Source: Nitrospirillum pindoramense
GTDB taxonomy: Bacteria; Pseudomonadota; Alphaproteobacteria; Azospirillales; Azospirillaceae
NCBI RefSeq assembly: GCF_007827955.1
Contig: NZ_VITR01000009.1
Coordinates: forward strand, 186,001-250,000
Direction of reading: 5' to 3'
DNA: 64,000 nucleotides
Below the pieces are notes generated by a model. It did no database searches. It was not told where the DNA came from and was given only the letters and a program-made list of their open reading frames with translations. Below, one piece after another: positions 8,996 to 16,936 of the stretch. Every line of letters starts with the position of its first letter. Positions within the stretch are counted from its first letter, which is position 1. The position numbers and the translations under genes are program-made.

Positions 8996-9745
8996 ATGGC
9001 GAACGGTCAGCGGCCTTTCATGGCGGAGATACAGCGGCAGCGGCGCGCTCAGGAGCAACCCGGCACCGTTGACTCCCTGTCGCTGTCATCCGCCGCCCTG
9101 AATCCGGCGGCTCTGGCGCCCCTGACCCCGGCGCAGGAGATTCGGCTGGACACGTCGGAGGTGATGGAGGCGATCCAGCACCTGGGCCAGAAGCTGGACC
9201 GCTTCCTGAACACCGACCATACCCAGATCGAAGCGATCCACGTTGAAATCGCGGACATCGCCGGCCGGATCAAGGCGACCAAACTGGAAATGGCGGCCCT
9301 GCGCCACCCGCTGGCCAAGGACGACACCTTCATGGAGGCCAGCCAGCAGCTGACCGCCGTTGTCGCCTCGACCGAGACCGCCACCAACAGCATCATCCAG
9401 GCGGCGGAAGAGATCGACGACATCGTCAACGAGGTCCGCTCACAGCTGCCGGAGGGCTATCAGAACTCGCGCCTGAAGGATTTGAACGAAGTCACGCTGC
9501 GCATTTTCGAGGCCTGCAACTTCCAGGACCTCACAGGCCAGCGGATCACCAAGGTGGTGCAGGCCCTGAGCTTTATCGAGGAGCGGGTGGAGGCCATGAT
9601 GTCGGTCTGGAACACCAAGGAGTTCGAGACCATGCCCCTGCCCCCGTCCATCCATAAGCATGATGAGGGCCTGGAACTGCACGGGCCTGTCAAGGATGGC
9701 GGCGTAACGATCTCGCAGGCGGATATCGACGCGCTGTTTGATTGA
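8996..9745 (+). CDS. cheZ: Chemotaxis protein phosphatase CheZ
   Basis: Dephosphorylates CheY-P to reset the flagellar motor signal; cytoplasmic, probably a dimeric long helical hairpin. The catalytic motif FQDLTGQ sits at residues 176-182, giving Asp178 and Gln182 in place of Asp143 and Gln147 of E. coli CheZ. The middle is a predicted coiled coil with heptad-like Leu, Ile and Val. The last residues ISQADIDALFD look like the CheY-P-binding tail and resemble the FliM CheY-binding peptide. The ATG at 8996 with AGAGGA eight bases upstream is preferred over the GTG at 8966. No other chemotaxis or flagellar gene is in the window, so it is an orphan locus here. Confidence 0.9.
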   Translation: MANGQRPFMAEIQRQRRAQEQPGTVDSLSLSSAALNPAALAPLTPAQEIRLDTSEVMEAIQHLGQKLDRFLNTDHTQIEAIHVEIADIAGRIKATKLEMAALRHPLAKDDTFMEASQQLTAVVASTETATNSIIQAAEEIDDIVNEVRSQLPEGYQNSRLKDLNEVTLRIFEACNFQDLTGQRITKVVQALSFIEERVEAMMSVWNTKEFETMPLPPSIHKHDEGLELHGPVKDGGVTISQADIDALFD

Positions 9746-9826
9746 TCCCCTGCCCCACCGGCCTGAGGCTTGCCTCACGCCGGTGGACCGGCGCACGGCG
9801 GATCTGACGGGAGCCCAAAACGGCAA

Positions 9827-9847
9827 CAGGGGCCCAAGGGGCCCCTG
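9827..9847 (-). terminator. Hairpin terminator after the LuxR-type gene
   Basis: CAGGGGCCC at 9827-9835 pairs perfectly with 9839-9847 around a 3-nt loop. On the minus strand it is followed by TTGCCGTTTT, a modest T tract. It lies between the convergent cheZ and LuxR genes and may serve both. Confidence 0.65.
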
Positions 9848-9894
9848 CACCGTATCCCACGCCCATGGACGTCGAGTATTTAGGATGACGCGCC

Positions 9895-10707
9895 CTAGTT
9901 GGTCAGCGTGCCGGCCATGAAGGCCATGCTGCCGAAACCACTGCGCGCAGCGGCCACGGCCACTTGCGTGCGATTCTTCGCGCCCAGCTTCTGCATGACC
10001 GCGCGCACGTGAACCTTGACCGTGCCTTCCAACACGCCCAGCTCGCGGGCGATTTCCTTGTTGGAGCAGCCCGCCAGGATCAGGCGGAAAATATCCTGCT
10101 GACGTTCCGTCAGGCGGTCAGCCAGCGCGGCCTCGCGACCGGCGGGGGCCTGTCCCATGGCGGGGCCCGACGCGCCCCGCACCCCCGCCAAGGCGGCGGT
10201 CAGGGCTTGGCGCGGCATGGCCACGTAATTCTCACCCGACAGGATGAGGGTCAGCGTCCGCTCCAGCACCTCGGTCGGGCCGGTCTTCAGCACATAGGCA
10301 CGGGCACCGGCGCGGATGGAGGCGATGACCTCATCCCCCTCCTGCACAGCGGACACCGCCACGACAGGCACGGAGCCCAACGCCGATGTCAGCTGGGCGA
10401 TCGCCTCAACCCGGCTGCCGGACAGGCTGTCCAGGTCCAGCAACACGAGATCGATACCGGGGGCGGACATGGCCTGGGCCAAAGCCTCCTCCACAGTACC
10501 CGCCTCAAGCGCCGAAGAGCCAGGGAACTGGCTGGTCAGCATCAGAGCGGCGCCACGACGCACCAGGGCCTGGCCATCCACGACGAGAAAAGTGCGGTGG
10601 CGGGGCGAGGCGCCCACACCGGCGATTCCGTTTTCCAAACCATCCTCGGCTAGACTGCTGACAGTCCCGGGAAAACGCGCGGTCATGCTCATCATCTGAA
10701 ACCCCAC
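9895..10707 (-). CDS. NarL/FixJ-type response regulator (receiver plus LuxR HTH)
   Basis: 270-residue cytoplasmic DNA-binding regulator. A receiver-like domain spans about residues 38-155, with a candidate phosphoacceptor Asp91 in DLVLLDLD, a Ser in VAVSA and a Lys in YVLKTG. The usual acidic pair near the start of the domain is reduced to one Asp (LVVDGQ), so phosphorylation may be weak or absent. The C-terminal LuxR HTH is clear: LTERQQDIFRLILAGCSNKE and VKVHVRAVMQKLGAKNRTQ. The start at 10707 (MGFQMMSM) is the longest, and ATGs at 10695, 10692 and 10686 are alternatives. It is divergent from a second LuxR-type gene at 11233 with a very similar HTH. No sensor kinase is adjacent. Confidence 0.85.
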   Translation of the reverse strand: MGFQMMSMTARFPGTVSSLAEDGLENGIAGVGASPRHRTFLVVDGQALVRRGAALMLTSQFPGSSALEAGTVEEALAQAMSAPGIDLVLLDLDSLSGSRVEAIAQLTSALGSVPVVAVSAVQEGDEVIASIRAGARAYVLKTGPTEVLERTLTLILSGENYVAMPRQALTAALAGVRGASGPAMGQAPAGREAALADRLTERQQDIFRLILAGCSNKEIARELGVLEGTVKVHVRAVMQKLGAKNRTQVAVAAARSGFGSMAFMAGTLTN

Positions 10708-11232
10708 GTTTGAGTCCGGCCACTTCCGGCCCAGGCCATCTAAACCGCATCATCTGACATCAGGAACGCGGATGCGCCCCATGATGATCGCCCGTTGGCA
10801 CCGGCCGCTTTGTAAACCGACCCCAACAGCATCGATGAACGCGTGACCCTGACTGGTTAGCGACATCAACACCATTATGACCATCGGATCACGGCCAAAA
10901 TGGGGCGCGCCTAACCTTTTTTATCCGGAACCCCATCGCTGCCGAGGTACCCCGACAGATCTCTCCGATTCCCGGTTGGCCAAACGATCCATCTAGCGAT
11001 GTGACAGACTGTGACCCGTTTTCAGACATGCCGCAACAGAAACATGGCGTTCAGGGTCACTTTCCCATAGGATTGTCGCAATAGAACTGGCGATCTATTA
11101 CCTGGCGATGGGGCGAATAGGCCGTTAACAGGTTAGCGTCGGCATTTAATGAGTATCGGGGACAATGTTAATAAAATTTTTAATAAACAGTCTCCGGTGG
11201 GGGAGACAGCAATCACCATGGGGGAATTGGCA
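10708..11232. promoter_or_regulatory. Shared promoter region of two divergent LuxR-type genes
   Basis: About 525 bases between two regulators read outward. The right-hand part is A+T-rich for this genome, with a run of A and T from about 11163 to 11187 (TTAATAAAATTTTTAATAA inside it) just before the rightward gene. That run is a near-palindrome and may bind a regulator or a nucleoid protein. I see no gene in this region. Confidence 0.45.
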
Positions 11233-11895
11233 ATGACGGCCCGCAGCGTTCTTCTGATCGACCAGGATCAGTTGTTCGGGGCGGCGCTCGGTACATTGCT
11301 GGGGGAGGACAGTTTCCAGCTGTTACCGCCCGTGCCCTCGGTCGAAGAAGCAATCCGGGTGCTGCGGGACATGCCAGCGCCGGATTTGATCATGGTCGAT
11401 CCCTGGGGCATCGATCCACCGCGTGTCGCCAGCGAGTTGCGGCGCCTGCGCGCGGCCGCGCCTCAGCCCCGAATCGCGGTGCTGACCTCGGACACCAGTG
11501 ACTCGGTGCTGAAGGCCAGCCTGTTCTCCGGCATGGACGGCCATCTGTCCAAATCATCCGGCGTGGCAACCCTGCGCGACGCCCTGGAACTGATCTTGGC
11601 CGGCGACGCCGTGTTCCCCCCGCGCGCGACAGCCCTGGTGACCCAGGCGCAGCAGCCGCAGGGCCCCACCCCGGCTGACCTGGTGGCCGCCACCGCGGAT
11701 CTGTCCCGCCGCGAAATCCAAATCCTGGGCTGCCTGCTGGCGGGCCAATCCAACAAGTCCATCGCCCGCCGGCTGGAGATCACCGAGTCCACGGTGAAGA
11801 TGCACTTCAAGAACGTGATGCGCAAAATCGGCGCGCAAAACCGCACCCAGGCCGCCGTCTGGGCCATCCAGCGCGGTATTGGGCCCCTGACCTGA
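11233..11895 (+). CDS. LuxR-family response regulator
   Basis: 220-residue DNA-binding regulator. The receiver domain begins at once: LLIDQDQ supplies acidic residues, DLIMVD gives the candidate phospho-Asp56, and VLTSD and HLSKSS supply the Thr/Ser and Lys positions. The C-terminal LuxR HTH reads LSRREIQILGCLLAGQSNKS then VKMHFKNVMRKIGAQNRTQ. Three in-frame starts exist (11149, 11218, 11233). The ATG at 11233 has GGGGGA seven bases upstream and puts the start where receivers normally begin. It and the divergent gene at 9895 look like distant paralogues. A strong terminator follows at 11922. The signal and targets are unknown. Confidence 0.85.
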   Translation: MTARSVLLIDQDQLFGAALGTLLGEDSFQLLPPVPSVEEAIRVLRDMPAPDLIMVDPWGIDPPRVASELRRLRAAAPQPRIAVLTSDTSDSVLKASLFSGMDGHLSKSSGVATLRDALELILAGDAVFPPRATALVTQAQQPQGPTPADLVAATADLSRREIQILGCLLAGQSNKSIARRLEITESTVKMHFKNVMRKIGAQNRTQAAVWAIQRGIGPLT

Positions 11896-11921
11896 GCTTC
11901 CTGATCCATCGCGCCCAAAGA

Positions 11922-11960
11922 AAAGGGGCGCCACCCAGGCCGGGTGGCGCCCCTTTCTTA
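11922..11960. terminator. Strong bidirectional terminator
   Basis: A 15-bp stem runs from AAAGGGGCGCCACCC (11922-11936) to its complement at 11942-11956, with a 5-nt loop. TTTCTTATTTTC follows on the plus strand, and CTTTTCTTT follows on the minus strand. It sits between two convergent genes and should stop both. Confidence 0.92.
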
Positions 11961-12078
11961 TTTTCAACCGACCGGACAGGCCATGGGACCGATCCAGTGG
12001 CGTCCTCATCAAGACGGGGATCGCCGGGCCAGGAGAACTTCATCCCTTGGCCCGGCTGTCACCCGTTCCCCGGTTGGA

Positions 12079-13152
12079 TCAGGGGAAAATGATGACGGCG
12101 CGACGGTTGGACGGCTCACGCACACCGTCCGCGGTCGGGACCAGCGGATCGGACTCGCCCTTGCCATCGGTGGCGATGGAAGCACCGACGCCCTTGGACG
12201 TCAGGTAAGCCTTCACAGCCTCGGCGCGGCGCATGGAGAGCTTCAGGTTGTAAGCGTCCGAACCGGAGCGGTCGGTGTAGCCCGTGACCTGAATCTTGGT
12301 GATGTGGCCGGTGGCAGCGTCCTTGGCGGCGTTGTCCAGAACGGTCTTGGCGTCAGCCGACAGGTCCGTCTTGTCCCAGTCGAAGAACACCGTGAAGTTC
12401 CGCGAAATGGACGGAGCCGGCGGCGGGGGCGGCGGGGGCGGCGGGGGCGGAGGCGCGGGCGGGGCCACGGCCGGGGTCGGCTTCGGCGCCGGAGCGGCCG
12501 GCGGGGCACCGAAGGTGTAGCGCAGGCCAACCAGCACCGAGTGGTTCTGGTAACCGGCCTTGAAGCGCGGCGCGTTCGACGGCTCGTAAGTCGTCTCCGG
12601 CGTGCCCATGAAGCGGTAGCCGACGGTGAAGTCCAGGTTGTCGCTCAGCGCGTACGCGACGCCGGCGGCCAGCTGGTAGGTGAAGGCGGTGGTGGAGGTT
12701 TCCACCGACAGGCCCGGCGTGTACAGGTCGCCCACGCCGTCGAACTTGTAGCGGCCGAAACCGATACCGGCGCCGACATACGGACGCAGCGGGCTGTCGA
12801 CGTTGAACTCGTAATAGGTGGTCGCCATGAACGTCATGGCGGTCACGTCACCAGCGCCGCCGGCGCGGCCCGGGCCACCACCGGTGATGTCGCCGACGGT
12901 GCTGCCGCCGTAGCCCACTTCCAGGCCGACGCGGACGCCGTTGCCGAACTTGTAGCCACCCTCGACCAGGCCGGTCGGCGACGTGGTGAAGTCAGCCTTG
13001 TCCGTGTAGGCCGAGCCCTTCAGGTCGGTCTTGTCGGCCCAGTTCACACCGGCCTGGGCACCCAGGTAGTAGCCTTCGTTGGTCTGCGCCAGCGCGGTGG
13101 CCGGCAGACCGAGCGCGAACACCGCGCACAGTAATGAATGACGGAGTTTCAT
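12079..13152 (-). CDS. OmpA-family outer membrane protein with beta-barrel and polyproline linker
   Basis: Outer-membrane porin-like protein that also grips peptidoglycan. A Sec signal peptide covers residues 1-22 (cleavage near TALA-QT). Residues 23-205 are an eight-strand type barrel with alternating hydrophobic residues (GYYLGAQAGVNWADK, VGLEVGYGG, YVGAGIGFGRYKFD). A Pro/Ala linker with about a dozen consecutive prolines follows. The C-terminal OmpA domain starts at NFTVFFDWDKTDLS and contains GYTDRSGSDAYNLKLSMRRA, whose Asp and Arg bind diaminopimelate. AGGAGG lies about nine bases before the ATG, a very strong ribosome binding site as expected for an abundant protein. The terminator at 11922 ends it. 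Confidence 0.93.
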   Translation of the reverse strand: MKLRHSLLCAVFALGLPATALAQTNEGYYLGAQAGVNWADKTDLKGSAYTDKADFTTSPTGLVEGGYKFGNGVRVGLEVGYGGSTVGDITGGGPGRAGGAGDVTAMTFMATTYYEFNVDSPLRPYVGAGIGFGRYKFDGVGDLYTPGLSVETSTTAFTYQLAAGVAYALSDNLDFTVGYRFMGTPETTYEPSNAPRFKAGYQNHSVLVGLRYTFGAPPAAPAPKPTPAVAPPAPPPPPPPPPPPPAPSISRNFTVFFDWDKTDLSADAKTVLDNAAKDAATGHITKIQVTGYTDRSGSDAYNLKLSMRRAEAVKAYLTSKGVGASIATDGKGESDPLVPTADGVREPSNRRAVIIFP

Positions 13153-13492
13153 TCGTCTTTTCTCCTCCTTCTGACCGAGGGCTTAGTTCTTCCCGAAGGA
13201 ACCCTCAGTTGAATTAAGACTACCCTTTGCGCCAGGACGTGGCGCTTTGATTGTCCCGCCGTGAGGCAGGGTTAGACAACGTCCTGAGTTAATTCAATCC
13301 TTCAACGCCGGAGCGGGAGCAACCCAGCCTTGTGAGCTACGCCGTTCGGCCCATCGGGACAGACCGTTAATCGGATGGAATTAAGGTTAAACTGAGGCAG
13401 GATTTTTCAAGGGGCGCGGTTTGCATAAGTAGCGGGTGCCCTATCCGCATATCGCATATTGCACGGTCTTAGGGCTTTAGTTAGCCCCAATG
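13153..13492. promoter_or_regulatory. Upstream region of the OmpA-like gene
   Basis: About 340 bases between two leftward genes. It contains the ribosome binding site (reverse complement of TCTCCTCCTT near 13161-13170) and a pair of inverted 9-mers, TTGAATTAA at 13209-13217 and TTAATTCAA at 13289-13297, which could pair in a long leader or bind a regulator. No open frame with a good ribosome binding site was found. Confidence 0.4.
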
Positions 13493-13807
13493 TCACCCAC
13501 GACCATAAAAAGCCGATTCAGCCGCAGCGCGAGCGGCCGCAGCGTCGGTGAAGACTTGCCCTTCCAGCGCCAGGGCGCGCATGTCCACCGCATGGAACGA
13601 CACGCCCTGGGGATGGACGGTGACCAGCCCCACCGCCTCTTCGTCGATTTCGATGACATAGGCCGGGGGTTCCGGCAGGGCCGGCGGCCGACGCCCGGCC
13701 ACAGCCCCTTCGGGGGCCCCATGGGAATGGGTGGTCAAAAATTCAAGGCTGCCACCGCCGGCCGGAATAATATCCGTATCCTCGCGGACAGCTGCTGTAC
13801 TGGGCAT
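13493..13807 (-). CDS. Small uncharacterised protein
   Basis: 104-residue protein that I do not recognise. It has no signal peptide or membrane segment. The N-terminal half is low-complexity with Gly, Pro and His (LTTHSHGAPEGAVAGRRP); the second half looks like a compact alpha/beta fold (YVIEIDEEAVGLVTVHPQGV, SFHAVDMRALALEGQVF). AGGAGA lies seven bases before the ATG, which is the main reason to call it real. Frames on the other strand over the same stretch have no such site. It may be co-oriented with the OmpA-like gene downstream but is separated by 340 bases. Confidence 0.6.
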   Translation of the reverse strand: MPSTAAVREDTDIIPAGGGSLEFLTTHSHGAPEGAVAGRRPPALPEPPAYVIEIDEEAVGLVTVHPQGVSFHAVDMRALALEGQVFTDAAAARAAAESAFYGRG

Positions 13808-14014
13808 AACCCGTTCTCCTTTAATCGGGCGCGCCTCCCGTGGAGGGCGCCGACTTGCAGGCGGGATTAAACAGCCCAGAGCATTACGATTTCCAGCACG
13901 CTAAAGGGCATAGCGTTACTTTGTCACCCGGCCCTTAGCCATCGCCCACTTGGCTTGGCCGACCGGGCCCCGTCCGGATAACCGGGCGGGACCCTATGAG
14001 CCGTGGCGGTACCC

Positions 14015-14782
14015 TTAATGCGAGGCGCCGCTGGCGGCGCCGGCGGTATCCTTAACCGCGGTGGGGACGGCGGCGGATGCGGCGGGGGCGACGGCGGGCG
14101 TCGGGCCCGTGATGCGGTCGCTGGCCGTGGCCGCGACCATGACCGGCGGCGGAAGGTCGCAGCGCGGCAGTTCGGACACGCGGATCACGGCGTCATTGGT
14201 GACGGCCTTCACCACGTCCGCGTCGCTCATCAGCTCGGCCTGGGCCAGGCTGTCGGCATGCTGGGCGCAGTACACGTCGGTGGAAACCGCCGCGATGTGC
14301 TGCGACATCTCATTGGCCAGATGGGTGCGCAGGGTGTCCAGCGCGCGGTTGGGATTGCCCTTGGACGTCTTGCGATAGCGCGCGATCAGCGCGTCTTCCC
14401 AGGCGATGATCTGGGTCTTGTGCGCCAGCGTGAACTTCTTGTAGCGCACATAGAGGCCTTCGTAGTTGCCGCCCAGCTGCTGGCAGGTCAGGCCGATGAC
14501 CATCAGGCGGGTGTGGAAGCGGATGGCCTGTTCGGCGTCGAACTCCGCCGGGGAATAGCACGGGCCGGACACCTTGGCCGCCTTGGGGGACGTCTTGGCG
14601 GCCTTTTCCGGCGCGGCCTTGCCCTTTTTGGACGTGGCGGCCTTCTTGGCCGGTGTGTTTTCGGCGGCGAAGGCCGGTGCGCCTATGGCCGTCATAGCCA
14701 GGGCCAGGGAAAGCAGCGGGGCGGCGAACAAACGGGCACGCGTCATGGCGCGGGGTTCCATCTTCATTGGAAGGTCGGTCAT
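14015..14782 (-). CDS. Exported protein of unknown function with Lys/Ala linker
   Basis: About 255 residues. A signal peptide (MTRARLFAAPLLSLALAMTA then APAFA) is followed by a Lys/Ala-rich linker of about 25 residues, then a helical domain containing CYSPAEFDAEQAIRFHTRLM, CQQLGGNYEGLYVRYK and DVYCAQHADSLAQ, with three Cys that could form disulfides in the periplasm. The tail is Ala/Val/Pro-rich and probably disordered. I do not recognise the domain. The start is uncertain among ATGs at 14782, 14767 and 14746; none has a good ribosome binding site, and the last one best fits a signal peptide. The gene stands alone. Confidence 0.65.
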   Translation of the reverse strand: MTDLPMKMEPRAMTRARLFAAPLLSLALAMTAIGAPAFAAENTPAKKAATSKKGKAAPEKAAKTSPKAAKVSGPCYSPAEFDAEQAIRFHTRLMVIGLTCQQLGGNYEGLYVRYKKFTLAHKTQIIAWEDALIARYRKTSKGNPNRALDTLRTHLANEMSQHIAAVSTDVYCAQHADSLAQAELMSDADVVKAVTNDAVIRVSELPRCDLPPPVMVAATASDRITGPTPAVAPAASAAVPTAVKDTAGAASGASH

Positions 14783-15009
14783 TATCGTGGCGGCGGCGCG
14801 GCACATCCCCATGAAGACATCCCCCTGCCCGTCAAGGCCTGGGGGAACGCCCGCGATCAGGCCCCCGCATCCACCACATCTTGTACATTTAGCCCCGCAA
14901 GCCCACCATGAGCAAGAGTCGGGGCGCAGCATAGCCCATAAGGGAGGGTTGCGGCCACCAGCGACAGCCTTTTCCACCGTCATACCCCGACAGGATTGAG
15001 GAAAAACGC

Positions 15010-15972
15010 ATGCCCCGCATCGGCATCGACCTGGGCGGCACCAAGATCGAGGGCCTGGCCCTGGACGACACCGGGCGGGAATTGGCCCGCCGCCGCATCC
15101 CCGCCCCACGCGACGATTATCGCGCCACGATCGAGACCGTGGCGGGGCTGGTGGCCTGGCTGGACGGCGAGATCATGCCGGCCGGCGGCCGCCGAGCCAC
15201 GAACCGGACCAACACGCAGGCCAGCGTGGGCGTGGGCATTCCGGGCGCGATATCGCCGCTGACCGGGCTGGTGAAGAACGCGAACTCCACCTGGTTGATC
15301 GGCCATCCCCTGGATCGTGATCTGGCGGCGCACATCGGCCGGCCGGTGCGCTTGGAAAACGACGCCAACTGCCTGGCCTTGTCCGAGGCCGCCGATGGCG
15401 CGGGCGCCGGGTGCCACACCGTCTTCGCCGCCATCCTGGGCACCGGCTGCGGTGGCGGCCTGGTGGTGGAGGGGCGCATTGTCACCGGGCGGCATGCCGC
15501 GGCCGGGGAATGGGGACACAGCCCCCTGCCCTGGCCCCAGGCGCCCACGGCATCGGGTGGGGAGGACGAACGCCCCGGCCCGGACTGCTACTGCGGGCGG
15601 CGCGGCTGTCTTGAAACCTGGCTATCCGGCCCCGGCCTCGCACAGGACCATGCCCGGGCCACCGGCAACACCCTGCCGGCCATCGAGATCGCCGCCTTGG
15701 CCGCGGCGGGCGACGAAGCGGCACGGGCGACACTGGATCGTCATGTCGACCGGTTGGCGCGGGGCCTGGCCGGTGTGGTGAACCTGCTGGACCCGGATGT
15801 CATCGTCCTGGGGGGCGGCCTGTCCAACATGGACCATTTGTATCAGCGCTTGCCGCAGCGCCTGGCCGCCTGGTGCTTCTCCCCTGATGTCACCACGCCG
15901 ATACGGCGGGCACGTCACGGGGACTCCAGTGGCGTGCGTGGCGCGGCCTGGCTTTGGCCCGCCCCGTGCTGA
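15010..15972 (+). CDS. mak: Fructokinase, ROK family
   Basis: Phosphorylates fructose (and probably mannose) with ATP to the 6-phosphate; cytoplasmic. The protein follows E. coli Mak almost throughout: IGIDLGGTKIEGLAL at the N-terminus (ATP phosphate loop), VGIPGAIS-type text, NANSTWLIGHPLDRDL, LENDANCLALSEAADGAGAG (substrate-binding and catalytic Asp), GTGCGGGLVV, the zinc motif CYCGRRGC near 194-201, and the C-terminal HGDSSGVRGAAWLWP. Length of 320 is slightly above that of E. coli. GAGGAA lies upstream of the ATG. It is a single gene; the sugar source could be sucrose- or mannose-derived fructose. Confidence 0.92.
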   Translation: MPRIGIDLGGTKIEGLALDDTGRELARRRIPAPRDDYRATIETVAGLVAWLDGEIMPAGGRRATNRTNTQASVGVGIPGAISPLTGLVKNANSTWLIGHPLDRDLAAHIGRPVRLENDANCLALSEAADGAGAGCHTVFAAILGTGCGGGLVVEGRIVTGRHAAAGEWGHSPLPWPQAPTASGGEDERPGPDCYCGRRGCLETWLSGPGLAQDHARATGNTLPAIEIAALAAAGDEAARATLDRHVDRLARGLAGVVNLLDPDVIVLGGGLSNMDHLYQRLPQRLAAWCFSPDVTTPIRRARHGDSSGVRGAAWLWPAPC

Positions 15973-15988
15973 CCGGGCCGGCGAACGG

Positions 15989-16261
15989 TCACGCCCGGCG
16001 CGCCAGGACCAGGGTGCCAGCCGCCCCCGCGAACAGCACCAGGGCCAGGATGGCCGCCCACATCGCCGGCGACGCCAGGATCAATACCGCCCCCGCGACG
16101 ACCAAGCCGGCCGACACCATGTGCAAGCGGGCCTTGGGCGTGAGTCGGGCCGACACCGGACTGGCCGGTCGTGGGGCGGGGCGCGACGGTATGCCACCGC
16201 CGCGGCGGTTGCCGCTGGGGCGGCCGGGACGGGAACGGGACGCGGAAGATCGCTTGGTCAT
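15989..16261 (-). CDS. Small membrane protein, two predicted helices
   Basis: 90-residue protein starting MTKRSSASRSRPGRPSG. A basic, Arg/Pro/Ser-rich head of about 45 residues is followed by two hydrophobic helices (MVSAGLVVAGAVLILA and WAAILALVLFAGAAGTLVLA) and a short Arg-Arg tail, so head and tail should both face the cytoplasm. No domain is recognised. No clear ribosome binding site is seen before the ATG at 16261, which lowers confidence. It is convergent with mak, 16 bases from its stop. Confidence 0.5.
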   Translation of the reverse strand: MTKRSSASRSRPGRPSGNRRGGGIPSRPAPRPASPVSARLTPKARLHMVSAGLVVAGAVLILASPAMWAAILALVLFAGAAGTLVLARRA

Positions 16262-16936
16262 GGACCAGGGGCATAACAGCGCCGGCCCCGCCCGACAAGG
16301 CCATGGGGCCAATTTTCACCTGAGTCGCCCACCACACGGTGTGGCGGGTCGCGGGGTGGGCCCCGATGACGGGCGGCGGGTGACGGAAACGGCTGTCCGA
16401 GCCCGGACCGACCCTAAAAATGCGGCCTTTCCGCCTAGGCCGGCCCGCTGATGGGGGCCTGATCATAGCCCATCGCCAGGGGTATCCGGAGGGTTGTGGG
16501 CGAGTCGGAGGTTTAGTTTTTAAAAAAGAGCGACAACCGCAGAATCAGCGCTTGCAGTCCGGGGATTTTCTTTTAAATAAAGGTCAGGACTTGGGTGTCA
16601 TTGGTTAGCCCTGGCGGACATTCGCAACGGCGACCCGGCACTTCAGTTCAAACGGATTTTCATAAACCTGGCGTCGTCGCCCTTCGGGCGGGAACCCGCA
16701 TGGCGTGACGTTGGTATTCTTCGTCTTTTTTGCAAAGACATTCGAATACTTCAGGGTTTTGAATATCGCCTTTTAAAGGTGTGGCCCGCCTGTCGTAAAG
16801 GAACGGCGGCGACATCAGGGGACGCCATGGCGGCGGACTTCGGTCCGTGTCTCAGGCGCGCCTTGCGCACACCCGTCCGTGACTGCCGGGTCGGCCCCAT
16901 CGTCGGCTGCCGGCCTTTTGATGATGTGTGACAGAC
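16262..16936. other. Long intergenic region, no gene seen
   Basis: About 675 bases. It holds an A+T-rich tract around 16510-16525, a T-rich tract near 16563-16578, a short hairpin CGCCC-TTC-GGGCG at 16678-16690, and another A+T-rich patch near 16735-16775. These would suit promoters or a small RNA, but I cannot define one. Open frames here lack ribosome binding sites and sensible composition. Confidence 0.35.

Noticed and set aside
12420-12465. Repetitive GGCGGGGGC tract that might look like a tandem repeat element
   Set aside because: It encodes the polyproline linker of the OmpA-like protein in frame; no repeat-spacer structure exists.
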